Below, piece by piece: positions 25,794-33,517 of a stretch of DNA of 64,000 nucleotides. The notes below the pieces were generated by a model that worked only from the letters and a program-made list of their open reading frames with translations, was not told where the DNA came from and ran no database searches. Each line of letters starts with the position of its first letter. Within the stretch, counting starts at the first letter, position 1. A program made the position numbers and the translations under genes. The stretch is from UBA1764 sp045642565 (GTDB lineage: Bacteria; Bacillota; Clostridia; Peptostreptococcales; Anaerovoracaceae), in contig JAZUJE010000008.1 in the NCBI GenBank assembly GCA_045642565.1, positions 124,001 through 188,000 on the forward strand. Direction: 5' to 3'.

Positions 25794-26771
25794 ATGAAAA
25801 AATATTTATTACCTTTAAATTCCAAATATTTTAAAGCAAATTTACATACACATAGTACATTATCAGATGGAGAAAAAACTCCAGAACAAATTAAAGCTGA
25901 TTATATGGCTCATGGTTATAGCATTGTTGCTTTTACAGATCATGATTTGTTCATCACTCACAACGACATGTCTGATAAAAACTTTGTTGCATTAAATGGG
26001 TTTGAACTTGAATATGATAAAAATAATATCGAGGTTCCTACATGTCATATATGCTGTATAGCAAAAGACCAAGATAAAGTTGATATTGCAAGTGATGTGG
26101 CTTTATATAAAACACCAAGAAAAAAGAAACAATATTCAGTTGATTTTATCAATAAAGAAATTTCTATAGCAAAAGAAGAGGGCTTCTTTGTGACATATAA
26201 TCATCCTTCATGGTCAATGGAAAGATACCCGGAATATTCTCAATATAAGGGAATAGATGCAATGGAGATTGCAAATTACAATGCATTAAGCGATGGATAT
26301 AGCGAAGATAACGGTAGAGTCTATGAAGATTTTATTTCATTAGGACATAGAATTTTTTGTATTGCAACTGATGATAACCATAATCGGCATGCCGAAGATT
26401 CCATATATAATGATTCTTATGGTGGTTATGTTCAATTTGCATTAGAAGATTTAAGTTATACCGATGTTATTTCAGCTCTTAAAAGCGGCAATTTTTATTC
26501 ATGTGCATGTGTAAATCCCGGAAATATGATTTGCCCAAAGATTGTAAATCTTTGGTTTGAGAATAGAACTGTCCATGTCGAAGCAGAAGGAGCTTCCAGT
26601 ATAGTTTTGATTAAAGATAGACGACCATACTCTATAATGATAAATGAGGATGGATTAGATTTTATGCAGTGCGATTTTGATATCTTGGATTGTAACTGGT
26701 TTAGAATTGTTGTAAGCAGTCGTAATGGGAATAAAGCATATTCGAATGCGTATTTTGTAGATGAACTTTAA
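25794..26771 (+). CDS. PHP-domain phosphoesterase
   Basis: A 325-residue protein with the polymerase-and-histidinol-phosphatase fold. It has HTHSTLSDG (His18, His20), FTDHD, the central YNHPSW and a C-terminal ATDDNHNRH, which supply the usual metal ligands. Such proteins hydrolyse phosphate mono- or diesters, for example nucleoside bisphosphates or cyclic phosphates. It follows the phosphodiesterase by 3 bases and overlaps the transporter gene by 11 bases. It may act on a phosphate released from imported glycerophosphodiesters. The exact substrate is unknown. No signal peptide is present. Confidence 0.78.
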   Translation: MKKYLLPLNSKYFKANLHTHSTLSDGEKTPEQIKADYMAHGYSIVAFTDHDLFITHNDMSDKNFVALNGFELEYDKNNIEVPTCHICCIAKDQDKVDIASDVALYKTPRKKKQYSVDFINKEISIAKEEGFFVTYNHPSWSMERYPEYSQYKGIDAMEIANYNALSDGYSEDNGRVYEDFISLGHRIFCIATDDNHNRHAEDSIYNDSYGGYVQFALEDLSYTDVISALKSGNFYSCACVNPGNMICPKIVNLWFENRTVHVEAEGASSIVLIKDRRPYSIMINEDGLDFMQCDFDILDCNWFRIVVSSRNGNKAYSNAYFVDEL

Positions 26772-27981
26772 GTTTTCCAGTAAAACATCTCGTAATTTAT
26801 TTGTATTAATATTTTTAGCATATGCTTTTAGCTATATAGGGCGCAAACTGTATGGGGCTTGCATGGAAGATATATGCTTATCTTTATGTATGACGAAAAG
26901 ATTTGCGGGATATATTAGCACCGGATACTTATTATGTTATGGAGTCGGGCAACTTGTATTTGGGTTTGTATCTGATCATGTGTCACCTAAAAAGCTTATA
27001 GCGTTAGGCTTGTTCGGTGCCGGTTTGTGCAATATATTGACAGGTGTTTCATCAAATCCGATTCAGTTCCTTGTTTTTTGGTCTTTGAATGCATGTTTTC
27101 AATCAATGTTATGGAGTCCAACAGTTCGAGCAATTGCTCTATGGATTCCGCACGAGGATTATACTATCGCTGGTACAAATATAGGGGTAGCACTTCCAGT
27201 AGGAACACTCGGTTGCTATTTAGTTTCTTCATTTAGTTTAAAATTTTTAAGCTGGAGATTTGCTTTTGCTATTGCCGGAATAATGATTATTGTCATGGCC
27301 GTTGTATGGCTATTATGTAATAATGAAAGAGCAGTTCCAATTCGTTTGGAAAAGAGCAAAGAAACCAAACATCCATTAAAAATGATATACTTTTATATAA
27401 TAACTTGCGGGACAATTTCAGTAATCTTTGCTATTTTATGTAATGGAATACTAAAAGATGGTATGACAGATTGGATATCATCATTCCTCAGTGAAAACTA
27501 TTTCATTTCATCAGCTGATTCAGCACTGCTTCTTACATTACTGCCGATTACTAATATTTCAGGTAATTACATAGCAACCTGGATAGATAAGCATTTTACC
27601 CATAATGAACTTAGCTGTTCGGGCATACTCTTTTTCTTTGCAAGTATTTGTGTATTCTTAATTTTAATTTCAAAGAATGCTATATTGAGTGCAATATTGT
27701 TTGCATTTGTTTGCTCTCTTATGGGTGGTATAAATAATGAACTGCTTACATTTATTCCTTTACATTTTGCAGATGTAGGGGCAAGTGGATTCTTAACCGG
27801 ATTATTTAATTCTTTTTCTTATTTTGCCGCAGCGGCTTCTGGTCTTGTTGCTGGATCTATTTTAGAAATTAGTTCATGGACTTGTCTAATTGTATTTTGG
27901 GCACTAATTTCTGCTTTAGGTATTCCAATATGTTTTATCGGCTCTAAACAATGGGAAAGGGGAAAGAAGAATATACAGTAA
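26761..27981 (+). CDS. MFS transporter, organophosphate:phosphate antiporter-like
   Basis: A 406-residue protein with about twelve hydrophobic segments. The first helix region (FSYIGRKLYGACM) and the loop GFVSDHVSPKKLIALGL fit the GlpT/UhpT/UhpC branch of the major facilitator superfamily. Members exchange glycerol-3-phosphate or hexose phosphates for phosphate. This fits the preceding phosphodiesterase and PHP-phosphoesterase genes. It overlaps the PHP gene by 11 bases, and its stop overlaps the next start as TAATG. It could also be a sensor-like paralogue, as UhpC is; no two-component genes are nearby. Confidence 0.8.
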   Translation: MNFKFSSKTSRNLFVLIFLAYAFSYIGRKLYGACMEDICLSLCMTKRFAGYISTGYLLCYGVGQLVFGFVSDHVSPKKLIALGLFGAGLCNILTGVSSNPIQFLVFWSLNACFQSMLWSPTVRAIALWIPHEDYTIAGTNIGVALPVGTLGCYLVSSFSLKFLSWRFAFAIAGIMIIVMAVVWLLCNNERAVPIRLEKSKETKHPLKMIYFYIITCGTISVIFAILCNGILKDGMTDWISSFLSENYFISSADSALLLTLLPITNISGNYIATWIDKHFTHNELSCSGILFFFASICVFLILISKNAILSAILFAFVCSLMGGINNELLTFIPLHFADVGASGFLTGLFNSFSYFAAAASGLVAGSILEISSWTCLIVFWALISALGIPICFIGSKQWERGKKNIQ

Positions 27982-29174
27982 TGCTAAAAAATTTCTCGTA
28001 TAGAAGATTCTTTATGATGGTTTTTGCAATTATTATAATGGGCCTTGGGACTTGCCTATTTAATTTATCATTAATGGGTTGCAGCCCGGCAGCATCGCTT
28101 TCAATAGGCGTGGGAAAGAAGTTAGGCTTGGAAATTGCAGGGGGTATGATAGTTTTTAATACCATGTGTTTCATTGTTGAAATACTTTTTGGGAGACATT
28201 TAATTGGACTTGGAACTTTCGTTAATTGGTTCGGCATAGGTACTACATGTGAAGTGTGGACATCTTGGTTGACAAGTTTTATAAATTTCCCGGAAGGGTT
28301 TGTTGGAAGATTTTTAGTTATGGTTTTGGGTGTGCTTGTCTTAAGTTGTTCTTCCTCCATATATCAGTGCGCAGACCAAGGAATTTCTCCATATGATTCG
28401 ATAACACATGTTGTTTGTAACAAACTTAATCTAAAATTTCATTGGGTTAGATTGGTTCAAGATGGAATTGCCACAATTGGCGCATATTTTCTTGGCGCAA
28501 TAGTTAGTATTGGAAATGTTGTTTCTGTGTTTGGTATGGGTCCGTTTGTTACTTTCTTTACAAGAACTGTTGCTATTCCGCTATGTTATGGAAAAAGCGC
28601 TTTTTACTCATCTGAAATTTCAGACGAAATATTTAAAAGAATTAAAGGAAAGTCCTATAAAGAAAATTGCACAATTCCAAGGGAAGATTTAAGATATATT
28701 AAACTTTTATATTTTGGCTTTGATAGAAGAATTCATGTAGGAGAACTTATTTGCAATAAGTTAATAGCAGACGATCTTGTTGATATATTTAAAGAACTTT
28801 TTGAGCGAAAGTATGAAATTGAAAAGGTTTGTCTTATAGATGAATATGATGCTGATGATGAGAAATCTATGTCGGATAATAATTCATCGGCCTTTAATTT
28901 TCGATACATTTCTCATACGAAAACTATATCAAATCATGGTTTGGGTTTAGCGATTGATATTAATCCAAAATATAATCCGTATATTTTTTACAATAATGGA
29001 ATGGAAATTGTAGAACCATCTAATTCATTAGAATATGTAGATAGAACAAAAAGATTTGAACATAAAATCAATGAAAATGATCTTTGTTACAAATTGTTTA
29101 TAAAACATGGATTTGAGTGGGGCGGTTCTTGGCTTGATAGTAAGGACTATCAGCATTTTGAAAAAGTAAATTGA
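27981..29174 (+). CDS. YczE/YitT-like membrane domain fused to an M15-family D,D-peptidase domain
   Basis: A 397-residue two-part protein. Residues 1-210 have about five hydrophobic segments and resemble YczE/YyaS-type membrane proteins (GLGTCLFNLSLMGCSPAASLS; later DQGISPYDSITH). Residues 240-397 look like a VanY/M15C D-alanyl-D-alanine carboxypeptidase: NHGLGLAIDIN with His319 and Asp326 and a C-terminal WLDSKDYQHFE with His392 give the usual zinc triad. The start overlaps the MFS stop as TAATG. It might trim cell-wall peptides next to a membrane partner. I know of no named family with this fusion. There is no internal stop or frameshift. Confidence 0.75.
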   Translation: MLKNFSYRRFFMMVFAIIIMGLGTCLFNLSLMGCSPAASLSIGVGKKLGLEIAGGMIVFNTMCFIVEILFGRHLIGLGTFVNWFGIGTTCEVWTSWLTSFINFPEGFVGRFLVMVLGVLVLSCSSSIYQCADQGISPYDSITHVVCNKLNLKFHWVRLVQDGIATIGAYFLGAIVSIGNVVSVFGMGPFVTFFTRTVAIPLCYGKSAFYSSEISDEIFKRIKGKSYKENCTIPREDLRYIKLLYFGFDRRIHVGELICNKLIADDLVDIFKELFERKYEIEKVCLIDEYDADDEKSMSDNNSSAFNFRYISHTKTISNHGLGLAIDINPKYNPYIFYNNGMEIVEPSNSLEYVDRTKRFEHKINENDLCYKLFIKHGFEWGGSWLDSKDYQHFEKVN

Positions 29175-29197
29175 GTTTAGCTTAATCTTAATGTGAT

Positions 29198-29232
29198 AAA
29201 AATAGGAAGTAGCTTTGCTACTTCCTATTTTT
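29198..29232. terminator. Bidirectional terminator between the fusion gene and pfp
   Basis: A 16-bp perfect stem (29198-29213 with 29217-29232), TTT loop, A-run and T-run on the two sides; it serves both converging operons. Confidence 0.92.
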
Positions 29233-29239
29233 ATTATTA

Positions 29240-30481
29240 CTATTTCATATCTTTTGCAATTACTCTTTTAAATTTGCAGAATCTTGGAACTCCTTGCTCG
29301 AATACTCTGTCAGGTTCACCTTTAATAAGCGGAAGAACATAATCGACCATTTCTTGCTTTACGCCGTTGCCAGCTTCATTTATCCATTCTCTTGGAACGG
29401 TTTTAACCTTATTAGCAACAAATTCGAGATCGAGAAGTTCTGTACCACAGTAGTAACCTCTATTTCTTCCACACTTAAATGCAACCATCTTGTCAGTGAT
29501 ACCTGATGTTGCAGCTTCAACAGCGGCAAAGCCTGCTCTTTTTGCTTCAGAAATATCAGTGTAAGAAGCGCAGTGGGAAGCGCATCTTTGGAGAAGTGAA
29601 AGTTCAATTGGACGAACCTTAACATCCATAACATTCTTGATTTCGTTACCAAGAAGTCCTGCAAGACCACCAAGCTGTGCATGACCAAAGCTGTCTAATT
29701 TTGAACCTGTATCAGCAACAAGTGTTCCATCAGGATAATGAATTCCTTCTGAAACAGCAATGAAACAGTTGCCCTTAGCTTTATAGATTTCTTGAACATC
29801 TTCTAAAAATCTATCCATATAGAAATCTGTTTCTGGTAAATATATAAGGTCTGGACCGTCGCCAAAAGCTGTTGCGACTCCGGATGCTCCTGTAAGCCAA
29901 CCTGCATCTCTGCCCATAATTTCCATTACGATAACCATTCCGGTATCATATACTTGAGAGTCTTTTGATACTTCCATACATGATGTAACAATATATTTTG
30001 CAGCTGATGGATAACCCGGAGTATGATCTGTCCCAACTAAGTCGTTGTCAATTGTTTTAGGTACACCAATTACTTTGCAAGGATATCCTACAGTTTGCAT
30101 ATAGCGGGAAATCTTAGAGCAAGTATCCATTGAGTCATTTCCTCCGTTATAGAAGAAATAACGTACATCATATTTTTTAAAGATTTCGAGAATTCTCTTA
30201 TAATCTGTATCATCTTTTTCCGGATCTGCGAGCTTATAGCGACATGAACCTAAAGCTGCGGAAGGGGTATACTGTAATAAATTAATTTCTTCAGGGTCTT
30301 CTTCATCCATAACATATAAAATGTCATCGAGAACACCTTTGATACCATGTGCCGCACCATAAACTTTAGTGATGCAATCTGAATTCAATGCTGCCTGAAT
30401 TACACCTTGTATTGATGCGTTAATTACTGAGGTAGGGCCGCCTGACTGTCCTACGATGCATGCACCTTTTAACTGTTCCAT
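29240..30481 (-). CDS. pfp: PPi-dependent 6-phosphofructokinase
   Basis: A 413-residue phosphofructokinase. The phosphate-donor motif is GGNDS, with Asp where ATP enzymes have Gly (GGDGS), and the sugar motif is PKTIDND, with Lys where ATP enzymes have Gly. Both mark the pyrophosphate-using type, which works reversibly between fructose-6-phosphate and fructose-1,6-bisphosphate. The first motif is GQSGGPTSVIN. I start at 30481 because GGAGGA lies 6 bases before it; the upstream in-frame ATG at 30493 overlaps that site. It lies 22 bases behind pfkA on the same strand. Confidence 0.88.
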   Translation of the reverse strand: MEQLKGACIVGQSGGPTSVINASIQGVIQAALNSDCITKVYGAAHGIKGVLDDILYVMDEEDPEEINLLQYTPSAALGSCRYKLADPEKDDTDYKRILEIFKKYDVRYFFYNGGNDSMDTCSKISRYMQTVGYPCKVIGVPKTIDNDLVGTDHTPGYPSAAKYIVTSCMEVSKDSQVYDTGMVIVMEIMGRDAGWLTGASGVATAFGDGPDLIYLPETDFYMDRFLEDVQEIYKAKGNCFIAVSEGIHYPDGTLVADTGSKLDSFGHAQLGGLAGLLGNEIKNVMDVKVRPIELSLLQRCASHCASYTDISEAKRAGFAAVEAATSGITDKMVAFKCGRNRGYYCGTELLDLEFVANKVKTVPREWINEAGNGVKQEMVDYVLPLIKGEPDRVFEQGVPRFCKFKRVIAKDMK

Positions 30482-30503
30482 TTTTTCCTCCATATTTGTA
30501 AAT

Positions 30504-31460
30504 TTAAGATAAAACTACTGATAAATCGTATAGGTCTTTATCAAACTCGCGCTTCATCTTTAAAGCGTTTTCCAAATCCATATGTATAATTTCTGTTCCA
30601 TAACAGCCTATTGCTCTTGACGTGCTTCCTGCTGCAATCAGTTCAACCGCTTTTTGACCACATTTTGTCGCAAGAAGTCTGTCTCTTGCTGTAGGAGATC
30701 CGCCTCTTTGAAGATAGGCAAGAATTACAGCCCTGGATTCAACTCCAGTTTTATCTTCAATAAGTTTTGCTAAATCTTCCGCGCTAATATCAACACCTTC
30801 AGCTTTAAGAATTATGTTATGAACCTTGCCACGATTTCTTCCAAGTATAATTCTTTGGCAAATTTGGTTTATATCATAGCCAATTTCTGGGATAATTACG
30901 CTTTCGGCGCCTCCGGCAATACCTGCATAAAGGGCTAAATCTCCACAATTTCGACCCATAACCTCGATAATTGTTGTTCGTTCATGGGATGAACTTGTAT
31001 CACGGATTTTACTTATGGCATCCAAAACTGTATTTACGGCTGTGTCAAAGCCTATTGTGTAATCAGTATAGCCTAAATCGTTATCAATAGTACCAGGTAT
31101 ACCCATAACAGGCATTCCAAGCTTTGAAAGTGCAAGCCCCCCAGCAAGGGAGCCATCTCCACCAATAATTACAATAGCATCTATTCCGAAGGTTTTAAGT
31201 ACATCAAAGCCTCGTTTTTGTCCTTCTAAAGTCCTGAATTCATGACATCTCGCTGTTTGAAGCATTGTCCCTCCACGTTGGAGCTTATCAGAAACATCGT
31301 TAAAGCTCATTTCATGGAAAGCTCCATCAAGAAGACCCTGGAAACCACGTTGAATGCCATAGACCTGCATTCCTTGTGTGATAGCACATCTGGTTACCGA
31401 TCTGATTGCGGCGTTCATTCCCGGGGCATCTCCGCCACTTGTCAAAATTGCTATTTTCAT
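30504..31460 (-). CDS. pfkA: ATP-dependent 6-phosphofructokinase
   Basis: The 318-residue protein has the PfkA length and motifs: TSGGDAPGMNAAIR, GGDGSLAGG, GIPGTIDND and MGRNCGDLA. Gly in GGDGS and in PGTIDND marks ATP as donor. It commits fructose-6-phosphate to glycolysis. The family is a tetramer controlled by PEP and ADP in Bacillus. AGGAGGAA is a strong ribosome site 6 bases upstream. It is the first gene of the pfkA-pfp pair, driven from a good promoter that overlaps the divergent rimP promoter region. Confidence 0.95.
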   Translation of the reverse strand: MKIAILTSGGDAPGMNAAIRSVTRCAITQGMQVYGIQRGFQGLLDGAFHEMSFNDVSDKLQRGGTMLQTARCHEFRTLEGQKRGFDVLKTFGIDAIVIIGGDGSLAGGLALSKLGMPVMGIPGTIDNDLGYTDYTIGFDTAVNTVLDAISKIRDTSSSHERTTIIEVMGRNCGDLALYAGIAGGAESVIIPEIGYDINQICQRIILGRNRGKVHNIILKAEGVDISAEDLAKLIEDKTGVESRAVILAYLQRGGSPTARDRLLATKCGQKAVELIAAGSTSRAIGCYGTEIIHMDLENALKMKREFDKDLYDLSVVLS

Positions 31461-31499
31461 AGTAAATTCCTCCTTTGAGAATACTTACTTAACTTATTA

Positions 31500-31528
31500 A
31501 ATATAGCAAAATTTTCCTTGATTTTCAA
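31500..31528 (-). promoter_or_regulatory. Promoter of pfkA-pfp
   Basis: On the minus strand TTGAAA (31523-31528) and TATATT (31500-31505) are spaced by 17 bases, upstream of pfkA. Confidence 0.7.
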
Positions 31529-31543
31529 GTATCTTAATGGTAA

Positions 31544-31549
31544 TATAAT
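31544..31549 (+). promoter_or_regulatory. -10 box of the rimP-nusA-infB operon
   Basis: A perfect TATAAT; the matching -35 zone (about 31521-31526) falls on top of the pfkA -35 box and is weak. The hairpin at 31571 starts about 15 bases after the predicted transcription start. Confidence 0.55.
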
Positions 31550-31570
31550 TGATGTATACGTTATTTCTAG

Positions 31571-31601
31571 GAGTTGGCGAGATGCCAACTCTTTATTATT
31601 T
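31571..31601 (+). promoter_or_regulatory. rimP leader hairpin, candidate attenuator
   Basis: GAGTTGGC (31571-31578) pairs with GCCAACTC (31584-31591) around a 5-base loop, followed by a T-rich tail, just before rimP. A terminator-like hairpin at this place is common in Firmicutes. In Bacillus the rimP(ylxS)-nusA leader has been linked to NusA-dependent termination. Autocontrol by NusA here is inferred. Confidence 0.6.
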
Positions 31602-31607
31602 AGTAAA

Positions 31608-32069
31608 ATGGCAAAAGTTAATGATTTAATTGCTTCCTGGATGCAGGAGCTTGATGGCTATGAGCTTTCAAGATCTGAATTTTTAAAGGAAGCCGGCACG
31701 TGGTATTTGCGTGTTTATGTGGAAAAATTAGAAAATGGCGAGTACCAAACGGTAGGAATCGATGACTGCGAAAATGTTAGCAGGTTTTTATCAGAAAAGC
31801 TTGATGAAAATGATCCTATTGAGCAGAATTACTATCTGGAGGTTAGTTCCCCAGGAATGGATAGATTGTTGGTCTCACAAAAGGATTTTGAAAGATTTGC
31901 TGGGCAACTGGTAGATGTTAAACTTTATAAAGCCCTGGATGGAAGAAAAGAATTTAATGGAATTCTTATTGGCGTAAAAGATGATGTTTTAACGCTCAAT
32001 ATTGATAATAAAGAATTTAGTTTCGCTATGAGTAGCGTAGCAAAGATAAATTTAGCAGTAGTTTTCTAA
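31608..32069 (+). CDS. rimP: Ribosome maturation factor RimP
   Basis: A 153-residue protein that helps mature the 30S subunit. The conserved block NYYLEVSSPGMDRLLVSQKDFERF (two pieces) near residue 80 and the C-terminal SH3-like half are diagnostic. I begin at 31608 (MAKVNDLI), which is where the family starts; reading further upstream runs through the leader hairpin. No Shine-Dalgarno site precedes this ATG. First gene of the long rimP-nusA-infB operon, with 15 bases before nusA. Confidence 0.92.
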   Translation: MAKVNDLIASWMQELDGYELSRSEFLKEAGTWYLRVYVEKLENGEYQTVGIDDCENVSRFLSEKLDENDPIEQNYYLEVSSPGMDRLLVSQKDFERFAGQLVDVKLYKALDGRKEFNGILIGVKDDVLTLNIDNKEFSFAMSSVAKINLAVVF

Positions 32070-32084
32070 ATAAGGAGAAAGAAA

Positions 32085-33317
32085 ATGAATAAAGAGTTTA
32101 TTGAAGCCATTGAAGAACTTGAAAGAGAAAAATCAATTTCGAAGGATCTTCTGATTGATGCAATTGAGTCTGCATTGGTTTCAGCTTACAAGAAGAATTA
32201 TGGTACATCTCAAAATGTTCGTGTAGAAATCGATCGTCAGTCGGGTGATATAAATGTTTATATGAGACGTGACATAGTTGAAGAGGTGGAAGATGAGTTT
32301 TCACAATGTTCTTTAGAAGAGGCTCAAGCAGTTGACCCTGAATATGAGCTTGGTGATGTTATTGAATACCAGGTTACACCAAAGGAGTTTGGAAGAATTG
32401 CTGCTCAAACAGCTAAACAGGTTGTTGTTCAACGAATCAGAGAAACAGAACGTGGAATGATTTATGATGATTATGTTGGACGTCAGACTGAAGTTGTAAC
32501 TGGTGTTGTTCAAAGAGTATCTAACGATGTCGTATTTATTAATATGGGCCGAGCTGAAGGTATACTTGCCGCTAATGAGCAAATTCCGGGCGAACATTAT
32601 AGAGCACAGCAAAGACTTAAGGTCTATGTGATGGATGTAAGAAAGACAACAAAGGGGCCTCAGGTATTTTTATCACGCACCCATCCTGGTTTAGTAAAAA
32701 GATTATTTGAGCTTGAAGTTCCTGAAATTCAAGATGGTACAGTAGAAATTAAAAGCATCTCTCGTGAAGCCGGAAGTAGAACGAAGATAGCTGTTTGCAC
32801 ATATGATGAAAATGTTGATCCTGTTGGAGCATGTGTAGGTCCAAGGGGACAAAGAGTGCAAGCTGTTGTTGATGAACTTGGTGGAGAGAAGATAGATATC
32901 ATTTCATGGAGCGAAGAGCCAGGAAAGCTTATTTCATCAGCTCTTAGCCCTGCAAAGGTTGAAATGGTATTGATTAATGAAGCTGAAAAATCTGCAAGCG
33001 TTGTAGTACCGGACTATCAATTATCATTGGCAATAGGCAAAGAAGGCCAAAATGTACGTCTTGCTGCAAGGCTTTGTTCGTGGAAGATTGACATCAAGAG
33101 TCACACACAGTTTGAGGAAATGGGTGGGCTTGATGCTGTCGATGCCTCAAGTGAAATTGTTGAACGCGCAGAAGATACAGAAGCTATTAAGCTTCCTGTA
33201 TTTAGCAAAATGAAAAAAGCCGATTTAATCCAATTCGCGGAAGATAATGGAATTCAGCTTGATTCGAGTATGAAAAATGCTGAGATGATCGATGTAATTA
33301 AAGAAGCTCTGCAGTAA
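32085..33317 (+). CDS. nusA: Transcription elongation/termination factor NusA
   Basis: NusA binds RNA polymerase and affects pausing, termination and antitermination. The 410-residue protein has the N-terminal polymerase-binding domain (1-125), the S1 domain (about 135-200; GVVQRVSNDVVFINMG), two KH domains (about 205-345; VGPRGQRVQAVV and IGKEGQNVRLAARL), and a short C-terminal SAP-like tail (about 365-410; KMKKADLIQFAEDNGI). This tail is an addition to the core Firmicutes form. AAGGAG precedes the ATG, and the stop shares one base with the ylxR start. Confidence 0.97.
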   Translation: MNKEFIEAIEELEREKSISKDLLIDAIESALVSAYKKNYGTSQNVRVEIDRQSGDINVYMRRDIVEEVEDEFSQCSLEEAQAVDPEYELGDVIEYQVTPKEFGRIAAQTAKQVVVQRIRETERGMIYDDYVGRQTEVVTGVVQRVSNDVVFINMGRAEGILAANEQIPGEHYRAQQRLKVYVMDVRKTTKGPQVFLSRTHPGLVKRLFELEVPEIQDGTVEIKSISREAGSRTKIAVCTYDENVDPVGACVGPRGQRVQAVVDELGGEKIDIISWSEEPGKLISSALSPAKVEMVLINEAEKSASVVVPDYQLSLAIGKEGQNVRLAARLCSWKIDIKSHTQFEEMGGLDAVDASSEIVERAEDTEAIKLPVFSKMKKADLIQFAEDNGIQLDSSMKNAEMIDVIKEALQ

Positions 33318-33517
33318 TGAACAAGTTTATTCCTATGAGACGCTGCATAGCTTGTATGCAGTCAAAACCAAAATGTGAATTAATAAAGATTAATCCGGAC
33401 ATGCCAGGAAAAGGAAAATATATTTGCAATGATGAAAAATGTATAGATCTGGCAATAAAAAAGAAAAGAATAAATCGGGAGGATTTACTTAATGCCAAAA
33501 AAAGAAGAATTGACTGA
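33317..33517 (+). CDS. ylxR: YlxR-family RNA-binding protein
   Basis: A 66-residue basic protein with the YlxR start (MRRCIACMQSKPKCELIKI) and the closing KYICNDEKCIDLAIKKKRI, normally found between nusA and infB. It is a little shorter than the usual 85-95 residues. YlxR proteins act as nucleoid- or RNA-linked regulators, including for RNase P in Bacillus. The start overlaps the nusA stop by one base and the end overlaps infB by 26 bases. The usual next gene, ylxQ (L7Ae-like), is missing. Confidence 0.88.
   Translation: MNKFIPMRRCIACMQSKPKCELIKINPDMPGKGKYICNDEKCIDLAIKKKRINREDLLNAKKRRID

Noticed and set aside
26761..27981. MFS protein as a UhpC-like sensor
   Set aside because: No histidine kinase or response regulator is nearby; a transporter role fits the operon better.
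31518..31607. Upstream extension of rimP
   Set aside because: The extra codons run through the leader hairpin and T-rich tail and do not fit the family start.
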